A stretch of 64,000 nucleotides of DNA, taken from NCBI GenBank assembly GCA_030745875.1, contig JASLNT010000057.1:62001-126000 (forward strand). The letters are read 5' to 3'. Under the pieces are notes generated by a model. That model made no database searches. It was not told where the DNA came from and worked only from the letters and a program-made list of their open reading frames with translations. Origin of the DNA: Phycisphaerae bacterium. Lineage in GTDB: Bacteria > Planctomycetota > Phycisphaerae > SM23-33. This document shows positions 1 to 7,523 of the stretch, in pieces. The first letter of the stretch is position 1. Each line of letters opens with the position of its first letter. Made by a program: the position numbers and the translations under genes.

Positions 1-42
1 CGTTCTGCGTGCAACATGTTCCAATATTAAAGGATAAATCAA

Positions 43-954
43 ATGAAGAAATGTATCACGCTGAGTATCGTCGCCTCATGTGTTTTCGCCTCGTTTCTAA
101 CCGTAAGCCTGGCCGCCCGGAAGAAGGGTCCGCCGCCCAAGCTTGAAATCACAGGCGCTGTCAAGCATCGTTTCCTCGGGAGCAGTTACCGCGGCAAGGT
201 GTTCATTTCCGACAAGGACGGTAAGATCGAATGGGAGGTCAAGGCTCCCAACGCACAGGATGTTTTCATGCTCAAGGGCGACCGGGTGCTGTTCAACACG
301 CGCGGCGGAGCGCAGATTGTCCGCATCAAGGACAAGAAAGTTCTCTGGGAGTACAAGTCCAGGGAAAAGGGCGAGATTCACAGTTGCCAACCGCTTGCCA
401 ACGGGAACGTTCTGATTACCGTATGTGGACAGAGCAAGGTTATCGAGGTCGACAAGGACGGCAAGGTCGCCAAGGAAATCAAGTTCGCCAAGATATCCAA
501 ATTCGCCGGCAACGGGCACATGGAGCTTCGCGACAGCCTCAAGACCGACAAGGGAACTTATCTGGTCGCTTTCCTGATGGAAGGCGTAATCCGAGAGTTC
601 GACGCCGACTCCAAGGTGATCAGAACCATCAAGACCGACTACTTCAAGTCAAAGGGCGTCTCGTCGCTGCAGGTTCTCAAGAACGGTAATCTGCTTGTCG
701 GCGGCGGGTATGGCAAGAACGTTGTCGAGATCGACAAGGACGACAAGATCGTCTGGTCGTTTGCTGAGAAGGATGTCAAAGGCCTGAATCTGGGATACGT
801 TGCGACCGCCAAACGCTTGGCTAACGGTAATACGCTGGTGAGTCTCTATCACGGTTCGTACGCGTTCTTTGAAGTCACTAAGGACAAGAAAATCATCTGG
901 AGCATCAAGGGCGGTCCGTTCAACGCTACGACGGCTATCGAGTACCTTGATTGA
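43..954 (+). CDS. secreted beta-propeller (PQQ/NHL-like repeat) protein
   Basis: The 303-residue product starts with a clear Sec signal peptide (MKK, a hydrophobic stretch to about residue 24, then a basic RKKG region), so it acts outside the cytoplasm. The rest is made of repeated short blades of the type 'DKDGKIEWEV', 'DKKVLWEY', 'LANGNVLIT', 'LKNGNLLVGGG', 'LANGNTLVS', the pattern of PQQ-like or arylsulfotransferase-like beta-propellers. No catalytic residues can be assigned. An AAAGGA Shine-Dalgarno lies about 8 bases before the ATG. The gene stands alone: a hairpin and 193 bases separate it from the next gene. It could be a ligand-binding or scaffolding propeller; a specific activity is not supported. 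Confidence 0.8.
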   Translation: MKKCITLSIVASCVFASFLTVSLAARKKGPPPKLEITGAVKHRFLGSSYRGKVFISDKDGKIEWEVKAPNAQDVFMLKGDRVLFNTRGGAQIVRIKDKKVLWEYKSREKGEIHSCQPLANGNVLITVCGQSKVIEVDKDGKVAKEIKFAKISKFAGNGHMELRDSLKTDKGTYLVAFLMEGVIREFDADSKVIRTIKTDYFKSKGVSSLQVLKNGNLLVGGGYGKNVVEIDKDDKIVWSFAEKDVKGLNLGYVATAKRLANGNTLVSLYHGSYAFFEVTKDKKIIWSIKGGPFNATTAIEYLD

Positions 955-1043
955 TGCAAATCCTGCAGGGGGCCGCGCCATCGGGCGAAGAAAACAGACG
1001 CCGTCCACCCGGTTCGGTTGACTCTGCGCCTATTATGTTATGA

Positions 1044-1080
1044 GACTCCGGTCGCCACGTAGCGCTTGGCGACTGGAGTC
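1044..1080. terminator. hairpin after the beta-propeller gene
   Basis: A 14-base stem (GACTCCGGTCGCCA pairing with TGGCGACTGGAGTC, one G-U) encloses a 9-base loop. It lies about 90 bases after the preceding stop codon and before the next operon. There is no clear T-tract, so it may be a transcript-stabilising or attenuation hairpin rather than a simple intrinsic terminator. Confidence 0.45.
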
Positions 1081-1147
1081 ATATTTGATATAATTCGTAG
1101 GAATTGCAGGGACCGACCTTAACGCAGAAACCTCGCGGAGACGCAGA

Positions 1148-2125
1148 ATGGCGCAACAGATGGCTGACGGCGTGTATCTAATTGATACCAAACCTATGGG
1201 GGTTGAACGCATCATCGCCTCGTACCTTGTGGTGGGAAGCGGCGCCACTGCGCTGATCGACCCGGGCTTCTCGTGTTCTGTGGATACGAACATCGAGGCG
1301 ATCAAAGAACTTGGCATCGAGCCCGACGCGATCGATTACATCGTTCAGACCCACTGCCACATAGACCACGCCGGTGGTGTCGGACAGTTGGCGCAATTAG
1401 CCGGGCGGGCCAAAGTAACCGCCCACCAGCGAGGTGCGTTCTACCTGAAGAACTCCATGAAGATCGGCGGGGGGGGGCACATGGTGTTCGGGTCGGAAAT
1501 GATGGCCGAACTTGGCGAACCGATAGACGTCGCCGGCGACCGCATCAAGACTATCGGCGACGGTGACGTGATTGACCTTGGCGACAAGAATCTGCGGGTC
1601 TTTTACACGCCGGGGCATAGCGGCGATCACGTTTCGCTGCTGGAGGAATCGACCGGTATGCTATTCCCCGGCGACACCGCATGTTTGCAGTATCCGGACC
1701 TGGGGCACGTGTTGATCCCCGCGGGCAGTCCGCCGATCTATCAAACCGATCACATTCTCAGTGAGCTTACGACGCTGGCCGGTTGCGATGTTAAGTGCGT
1801 GCTCACCCCGCACTTCGGTTCGGGCGAAGGCGCCCCGGACGAATTCCTCAAAGCGAATATCGACACCGTCAGGTCCGATCGGGACAGGATAGACGCGATG
1901 TTCAAGCGCGGTATGGAGTTTCCGCAGGTTGTCGAACAACTGCGGTCCGAAATCATCGAACAGTCCGGTAGGAGCCCCGAGGAAATCCCGAAGTTCATCA
2001 GCGACGTCTGGTTGCGGATCATGCTCAAGACCGGGCTGATGGGCCTGGTGGCCGACCTGCTGCAATACGCCAGAGATCTCCGCCCGTTCAGCCACACTGC
2101 CGGCAGCCAGGAGGTGGCGAAATGA
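1148..2125 (+). CDS. metallo-beta-lactamase fold hydrolase, first gene of the Pad-like operon
   Basis: The 325-residue protein carries the metallo-hydrolase signature: THCHIDHAGG (about residues 82-91), a downstream TPGHSGDH, the metal-bridging Asp in FPGDTA, and a late LTPHFG His. There is no signal peptide, so it is cytoplasmic. Its stop codon overlaps the ATG of the molybdopterin subunit by four bases (ATGA), so the two are probably translationally coupled. In the family such enzymes are often thioesterases, glyoxalase II-like enzymes or lactonases. Next to an arylacetyl-CoA oxidase-like complex, a CoA-thioester or ring hydrolase is the best inference. The C-terminal 80 residues form a helical extension. 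A GGAG Shine-Dalgarno precedes the start. Confidence 0.82.
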   Translation: MAQQMADGVYLIDTKPMGVERIIASYLVVGSGATALIDPGFSCSVDTNIEAIKELGIEPDAIDYIVQTHCHIDHAGGVGQLAQLAGRAKVTAHQRGAFYLKNSMKIGGGGHMVFGSEMMAELGEPIDVAGDRIKTIGDGDVIDLGDKNLRVFYTPGHSGDHVSLLEESTGMLFPGDTACLQYPDLGHVLIPAGSPPIYQTDHILSELTTLAGCDVKCVLTPHFGSGEGAPDEFLKANIDTVRSDRDRIDAMFKRGMEFPQVVEQLRSEIIEQSGRSPEEIPKFISDVWLRIMLKTGLMGLVADLLQYARDLRPFSHTAGSQEVAK

Positions 2126-4845
2126 GGACAACAATCCCGTCATATTGCGACCAGTGCTACAACGGGCCCGACCTGTTCCGCGTGGTTGTCGAAAACGGTT
2201 TGGTGCGCAGCGTCGAGCCCAACCCCGACTGCAAGAACATCAGCCCCGCCGAAGGCAAAATATGCGTCAAGGCCTACGGGCTGGTCCAGAAGCTGTACAA
2301 CCCCGACCGCATCAAGACGCCCCTGATCCGTACGAACCCCAAAAAGGGCAAGGACGAAGACCCCGGCTGGAAAGCGGTCTCGTGGGATGAGGCCCTTGGC
2401 ATGCTGGCCGATCGCATGAAGGCCGCCCGAGCCAAAGGCGTAATCGACGAGGCGGGTTTTCCGCGGTTGGCGGTGACGATGGGGCAGGCGGCGTCACCGT
2501 CCGCCTATGCGGGCACGATGCCCGCGTTCTTCAGCGCCTGGGGACCTATCGACTTCACCGTGGGCGCCGGGCAGGGGATCAAGTGCTATCACTCCGAGCA
2601 TTTGTTCGGGGAGTATTGGCATCGAAGCTTTATCGGCGCCTCGGATACCCCGCGGACCAAGCTGGTTGTCTCGTTCGGGCACAACACCAACGCCAGCGGC
2701 GGGGTGGCCGGAGTGCTGAGGCATGCGGCCGCCCGAGAGCGGGGCTATCGGCGGATCCAGATTGAGCCCCACCTCTCGGTAAGCGCCACGACGGCCGACG
2801 AGTGGGTGCCCATCAAGGTGAAGACGGACGCGGCGTTCCTTTACGCGCTGGTCCATATACTGCTGCACGAAGTGGATCGGAGCAAATGCCTCGACATCAA
2901 CTTCATCGAAAAGCGGACCGCCAGCCCGTATCTGGTCGGTCCGACCGGGCGGTTTCTGCGCGATAAAGCGTCCAAGCGTCCGTTGGTGTGGGATGCGGAC
3001 TCGAATTCGGCCAAAACTCACGACGCGCTTGATATCGGGCGCCTTGCCCTCGAAGGCGAGTTCCGTGCTTCGGGTGTGGAGGTCGGAGCCGACGGGCAGG
3101 AGTGGGAATACGATGAAGCTGTTGTCTGCAAACCGAGCTTCCAGGTGATGCTGGACTTCATGGTCCCGTACACGCCGGAGTGGGCGGCCGACATTTGTGA
3201 TGTACCGGTCGAAACGATCCGGCGAATCGCCCAGGAGATTGTTGACAACGCGCACATCGGCGAGACTATGGAGATATGCGGCGAGCAGTTGCCCTATCGA
3301 CCGGTGGCTATCACGCTGGGCAAGACCACCAACAACGGGCCCGGAGGCTACCAGGTCTGCTGGGCGAAGACCATTCTGACGATGCTCATCGGGGCGATGG
3401 AGGTCCCCGGGGGAACGATAGGAGCCTCGCAGCGACTCAACAAACCGCACCACGACCGCTGGTCGAGCGTCTGGCCGGGCGCCGACGGATTCATGCGAAA
3501 TCCGGTGAACCCGACCGACAAGAAGAACTGGCCCACTGATGCGACTTCGCGCACGCGATACGAGCAACTCCTTCCGCTCGTCCTGAACACCGGATGGTCG
3601 CCGTTCCTGTCGGCCACTCCGCTGGCATGGAGCTCGATGGGCGAGGCTGAAGGCGGCGAGATTCCCCGTACGACATTCCCCGACATCGTAATGCTGTACC
3701 GGGCCAACCCGTCGGTTTCGATGTACTTCACAGACCTCATACACGACAAGATGGCCCAGTTCCCGTTTTTTGTGTGCATCGGGTACACGTTCGACGAGAC
3801 CAACCACTTCGCTGACATGATTCTGCCCGACCACACTGACCTCGAAGGGCTGCAGCTCTTCAAGATCGGACCCTCGGTGCACTCGGAGGCCTTCTGGAGC
3901 GCTTATGGATTTGCGCTGCGTCAGCCAGCCGTCCCGCCGGTGGTCGATTCGATCGACCTGACGGACTTCTCGACCGAACTGGCCGAGCGCGTGGGCATTC
4001 TCAGCGAGTACAACGATGCGATTAACGCGGGGATGATCGGCGGACTGAGGCTCAAGACCCAGCTCGCCGACTACGCCCTGGACCTCGACACCAAGTACGA
4101 TCGCGAAGACCTCTGGGACCGCCTCTGCAAATGCGCCACCATGACGCTGTCCGACGGCAAGGAAGAACACGGTTTGGACTGGTTCAAGGAGAACGGTTAC
4201 TACGCGGTCGATTACCCGCTGATCCGCCATTTTCTCCATCCTGTGATGGTCCGCTGGGGCCTGAGATACGAGCTTCCCTACCAGGAGAACATTCAGCGGA
4301 TCGGCGAGGAGTTGGGCAACCGCCTGCACGAAAGCGGAATTGACTGGTGGGACGAGCAGCTCGAAGAATACCAGGCCCTGCCCGAATGCGAAGATTTCTC
4401 GCTGGTCTGGCAGGAGACGTGCAAGAAGTTCGGCGCCGACCCGGACGACTACCCGTTATGGCTGATCAATACGCGGTCGATGCAATACGCGTGGGGTTCC
4501 AATGCGGCGATTCCGCTGATGGCTGAGGCGGCGAAAAACGTTCCCGGCTTCAAGGGCGCACTGATAAATCGCGGTATGGCCGAGAAAATGGGCATCAAAG
4601 ACGGCGATTTCATAACGATCGAATCGCTGCACGCCAAAGTTCGCGCACGCGCGGTTCTTCGAGAGGGGGTGCGTCCGGATACGATGGTCTTCACCGGCCA
4701 GTTCGGCCATTGGAAAACACCGTTCGCCCGCGAACTGAAGATCCCCAATCTCAACAGGCTGACCAAGCCGGAGACAACCGTCCTGGACGCCGGTGGAAGT
4801 TCCGCGGACGTTGTGAAGGTGCGGATCGTAAAGGAGGGCTCCTGA
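2122..4845 (+). CDS. molybdopterin oxidoreductase catalytic subunit, PadB-like
   Basis: This 907-residue member of the DMSO reductase family has an N-terminal Fe-S segment (CDQC at 9-12, later Cys at 39 and 50), a full-length molybdopterin core and a C-terminal molydopterin-dinucleotide-binding domain ending near INRGMAEKMGIKDGD...GQFGHWKTPFA. C155, in IKCYHSEH, is a candidate Mo ligand. The subunit order (catalytic, four-cluster ferredoxin, NrfD-like membrane anchor) and sequence style match phenylacetyl-CoA:acceptor oxidoreductase (PadBCD), which oxidises the alpha carbon of phenylacetyl-CoA to phenylglyoxylate. No Tat signal is visible, consistent with a cytoplasm-facing enzyme. The usual third Cys of CxxCxxxC is absent. 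Other arylacetyl or organic substrates are possible. Confidence 0.65.
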   Translation: MRTTIPSYCDQCYNGPDLFRVVVENGLVRSVEPNPDCKNISPAEGKICVKAYGLVQKLYNPDRIKTPLIRTNPKKGKDEDPGWKAVSWDEALGMLADRMKAARAKGVIDEAGFPRLAVTMGQAASPSAYAGTMPAFFSAWGPIDFTVGAGQGIKCYHSEHLFGEYWHRSFIGASDTPRTKLVVSFGHNTNASGGVAGVLRHAAARERGYRRIQIEPHLSVSATTADEWVPIKVKTDAAFLYALVHILLHEVDRSKCLDINFIEKRTASPYLVGPTGRFLRDKASKRPLVWDADSNSAKTHDALDIGRLALEGEFRASGVEVGADGQEWEYDEAVVCKPSFQVMLDFMVPYTPEWAADICDVPVETIRRIAQEIVDNAHIGETMEICGEQLPYRPVAITLGKTTNNGPGGYQVCWAKTILTMLIGAMEVPGGTIGASQRLNKPHHDRWSSVWPGADGFMRNPVNPTDKKNWPTDATSRTRYEQLLPLVLNTGWSPFLSATPLAWSSMGEAEGGEIPRTTFPDIVMLYRANPSVSMYFTDLIHDKMAQFPFFVCIGYTFDETNHFADMILPDHTDLEGLQLFKIGPSVHSEAFWSAYGFALRQPAVPPVVDSIDLTDFSTELAERVGILSEYNDAINAGMIGGLRLKTQLADYALDLDTKYDREDLWDRLCKCATMTLSDGKEEHGLDWFKENGYYAVDYPLIRHFLHPVMVRWGLRYELPYQENIQRIGEELGNRLHESGIDWWDEQLEEYQALPECEDFSLVWQETCKKFGADPDDYPLWLINTRSMQYAWGSNAAIPLMAEAAKNVPGFKGALINRGMAEKMGIKDGDFITIESLHAKVRARAVLREGVRPDTMVFTGQFGHWKTPFARELKIPNLNRLTKPETTVLDAGGSSADVVKVRIVKEGS

Positions 4846-4846
4846 T

Positions 4847-5503
4847 ATGCCCCATTGGGTTATGGTCATAGATTTGAGGAAGTGCACTGGCTGTCAGACT
4901 TGTATGGTCGCCTGCAAGGTTGAAAACGGTCTCGGTCCGATCCTTCGGCGGGTCAATATCATCGAGAAGGAGACAGGCGAGTATCCCGACGCCCAGCGCG
5001 TTTACATTCCCAAACGATGCATGAACTGTCGCAATCCGCAATGCGTCGAGGTCTGCCCTTCGGGCGCTACGGCGCAGGAAACCGACGGTGTTGTCACTGT
5101 TGACAGGGACAAATGCATAGGTTGCAGATACTGCATGATGGCGTGCCCCTACAACGCTCGAATGTTCAACGGTGTCGAGCAGTCGTACCACGATATCCCC
5201 TCGACGTGGGAGCAGGAGCGATACAAGGAGCACACCGTGGGCGTTGTCGACAAGTGCGACTTCTGCGCCAAACGCGTCAGGGAGGGTCTGGACGGCGGCC
5301 TGAAACCCGGAACCGACCAGGACGCCACGCCGTTCTGCGTGATAGCGTGTATGTCCGATGCGCTGTACTTCGGCGACGTAGATGACCCCGACAGCGAAGT
5401 GTCCAAACTAATCGATGAGGGCGTTGTTCAACTCCTGCCGGAGTTGGGAACGGATCCGTCAGTTTACTACATTCCCAGGAGAACCGTAAATGAAGCCGGT
5501 TAG
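4847..5503 (+). CDS. four-cluster ferredoxin subunit, PadC-like
   Basis: The 218-residue protein begins one base after the catalytic-subunit stop. It contains the Cys groups expected of the electron-transfer subunit of DMSO reductase-family complexes: CTGCQTCMVAC (about 15-25), CMNCRNPQCVEVC, CIGCRYCMMACP, and a split CDFC ... C ... C group, enough for four [4Fe-4S] clusters. It should pass electrons from the molybdenum subunit to the membrane anchor. Its 3' end overlaps the next gene by 14 bases. The product name by itself is not specific; the PadC assignment comes from the neighbours. Confidence 0.8.
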   Translation: MPHWVMVIDLRKCTGCQTCMVACKVENGLGPILRRVNIIEKETGEYPDAQRVYIPKRCMNCRNPQCVEVCPSGATAQETDGVVTVDRDKCIGCRYCMMACPYNARMFNGVEQSYHDIPSTWEQERYKEHTVGVVDKCDFCAKRVREGLDGGLKPGTDQDATPFCVIACMSDALYFGDVDDPDSEVSKLIDEGVVQLLPELGTDPSVYYIPRRTVNEAG

Positions 5504-6407
5504 GATCGATTCCCTGTTGCAACTGCCCGCAGACGGTGTGACGGTCCAGACTGAATGGACCACCCACGGGACAAACCCCGTGCGTTCGCTGTTCCTTGAG
5601 ATCGCCTTCTTCTCCGGGACTGTCGGACCGGGCCTCTACATGGTCTCGGCGGCTGTGAAATACAACCTGGGGATGCTGCTGGGGTTGCTGGTGGTGGTCT
5701 TCGGTTACGCGATTCCGCACGCAGCGTATCTGGGGCGCATGGAGCGCTCATGGCGCGCCATTCTCCGTCCAGGCCAGTCGTGGATATCGCGCGGATTCAT
5801 CTTCGCCAACGCCTTTATTATCTTTGCGGCGCTTTCGGTGGTGCTGCCCGGGTTGCCTGCATTCGGGCCAATAGTCATCGCGGCGAGTGTTTCGGCGTTC
5901 CTGCTGGCGATGTATCCGGGATTCCTGTTCTCGGTGCTGAAGGCAATACCGTTTTGGCATTCGTTTGTGCTTATTCCGCTGTTTCTGATCCAGGCGTTTG
6001 GCGGCGGGGCGGCGGTTACGATAATCATGCAAGTCTTACAAGGCTCCGAGGTCGAAGGGATCCGACGCCTGGCGATGGTGAATTCTCTGTTCATAGCCGC
6101 TGCCGCCGGTCTGGTCGGTCTGCAACTTATGGTCGGAATCAAATCGGGTCCCACGGGCAGAATCTCGGTAATGATCCTGATGAAGGGTCCTTATAAGATG
6201 CTGTTTGTCCTGGGAGCAATCGTGATTGGTCTTGCGGTTCCGATGGTGCTGTTTGCGTCCGTTGGATTGATGGGAGTTCCGCCGGTTACAGCGCTGCTGG
6301 CCGCACCGATGCAACTCGCGGGCATTCTGCTGTTCAAATACTGCATTCTGAACGCAGGAGCTTACCGTCAACTCTTTACCGAAGAACTGCTCTCTACCGA
6401 CGGTTGA
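5490..6407 (+). CDS. NrfD-type membrane anchor subunit, PadD-like
   Basis: The 305-residue hydrophobic protein has about eight transmembrane segments beginning near residue 35. It carries the RSWRAILRPGQSWISRG segment seen in NrfD/PsrC/PadD-type anchors (about residues 85-101). The role is transfer of electrons from the ferredoxin subunit to quinone. The start overlaps the end of the ferredoxin gene, so the four genes from 1148 to 6407 form one operon. Its 3' end overlaps the convergent hydroxyacid dehydrogenase gene by 14 bases. Confidence 0.72.
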   Translation: MKPVRIDSLLQLPADGVTVQTEWTTHGTNPVRSLFLEIAFFSGTVGPGLYMVSAAVKYNLGMLLGLLVVVFGYAIPHAAYLGRMERSWRAILRPGQSWISRGFIFANAFIIFAALSVVLPGLPAFGPIVIAASVSAFLLAMYPGFLFSVLKAIPFWHSFVLIPLFLIQAFGGGAAVTIIMQVLQGSEVEGIRRLAMVNSLFIAAAAGLVGLQLMVGIKSGPTGRISVMILMKGPYKMLFVLGAIVIGLAVPMVLFASVGLMGVPPVTALLAAPMQLAGILLFKYCILNAGAYRQLFTEELLSTDG

Positions 6408-7353
6408 CGACGTTCTGCGCCACGCCGCCCAGAAATGCTTTTACGTTTTCTATCGCTGTGTTCATCAGTCTTGCGCGCGCTTCTCTTGTGGCCCAGGCTA
6501 TGTGGGGGGTTATGTAACAGTTTTTCGCCCCCAGAAGCGGGTTGTCGGCTGGCGGGGGTTCGGTGCATAACACGTCCAGCCCGGCCCCGGCGATTCGATC
6601 GTTGTTCAATGCGTCAGCTAGCGCTTGCTGGTCGACCAGCGGTCCGCGGCTGGTGTTTATCAGGAATGCGGTGGGTTTCATAACCTCGAGGCGCTCGGCG
6701 TTTATGATGTCCATTGTGTCGTCCGTAAGCGGGCAGTGAAGTGTGACGACGTCGCTGGTTGCGAAGAGTTCGTCGAGTTCGACGCGTCTGCATTCTGCGG
6801 CTTCCAGAGCCTCCGGATTGTTGTCGTATCCGATCACTTTCATTCCGAACGCTGCGGCTAGGCGGGCTGTCGCCCGGCCGATCCGTCCGAGCCCGATTAT
6901 TCCCATGGTTTTGCCCGCAAGTTCAATCAGCGGGTAGTCCCAGTAGCAGAAGTCCGGCGAAGCGGTCCATTTGCCCTCTCTGGCGGTCCGGCTGTGATCT
7001 CCAACGTGCTGGGTTAGGTTCAGCACGTGTGCAAAAACCATCTGCGCGACCGATTGAGTGCTGTAGGTCGGAACGTTCGCCACGACGATGTTCCTGGCGG
7101 CGGCGGCTTGGATGTCGACAATGTTGAATCCCGTCGCCAGCACGCCGATATACTTGCAATCGGGCAGTTGTTCGAGCATTTCGGCCGACAGAACTGTCTT
7201 GTTGGTGAGCAGGATATCCGCCCCCGAGGCGCGATCGACGGTCTGACTGTCATCGGTGCGGTCGTATACAGTGCAGTCGCCAAGCGCTTCCAGCGCCTCC
7301 CAACTCAGATCACCCGGATTCAATGCATGCCCGTCAAGAACAACGATTTTCAT
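6394..7353 (-). CDS. D-2-hydroxyacid dehydrogenase (glycerate/hydroxypyruvate reductase type)
   Basis: The 319-residue cytoplasmic protein has the complete family layout: NAD-binding GLGRIGRA (about 148-155), catalytic Arg in NTSRGPLVD, Glu in CTEPPP and His in TPHIAW. Length is normal for the family. The start at 7353 was chosen over an in-frame one 27 codons upstream because an AAAGGA site lies about 8 bases before it and the protein then begins with the typical MKIVVLDG. Substrate cannot be told from sequence; glycerate/hydroxypyruvate is usual, but an aromatic 2-hydroxy/2-oxo acid would fit the convergent Pad-like operon. Confidence 0.85.
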   Translation of the reverse strand: MKIVVLDGHALNPGDLSWEALEALGDCTVYDRTDDSQTVDRASGADILLTNKTVLSAEMLEQLPDCKYIGVLATGFNIVDIQAAAARNIVVANVPTYSTQSVAQMVFAHVLNLTQHVGDHSRTAREGKWTASPDFCYWDYPLIELAGKTMGIIGLGRIGRATARLAAAFGMKVIGYDNNPEALEAAECRRVELDELFATSDVVTLHCPLTDDTMDIINAERLEVMKPTAFLINTSRGPLVDQQALADALNNDRIAGAGLDVLCTEPPPADNPLLGAKNCYITPHIAWATREARARLMNTAIENVKAFLGGVAQNVVNRR

Positions 7354-7425
7354 TTTGATTTTCCTTTCACGCCGGACCGCAATTATATCGCCCCGTGCCA
7401 AGCGATCACAGCATCTTCGATCTTC

Positions 7426-7454
7426 TTGGAACATAACGCTTAATTGATTAGAAT
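7426..7454 (+). promoter_or_regulatory. sigma70-like promoter for the HzsA-like gene trio
   Basis: A TTGGAA -35 box (7426-7431), a 17-base spacer and a TAGAAT -10 box (7449-7454) lie about 70 bases before the first HzsA-like start codon, in the divergent gap with the dehydrogenase gene. Confidence 0.5.
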
Positions 7455-7523
7455 AGCGGGGCTTTTGTTGCGTTAAATAATGGTACGGAAAAGCTACCAG
7501 GCAAAGACTTCGAGGATACTTTG

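Noticed and set aside
2494..4329. Long minus-strand open frame opposite the PadB-like gene
   Set aside because: It is a mirror frame of a clearly conserved coding gene in GC-rich DNA; its translation has no recognisable motif.
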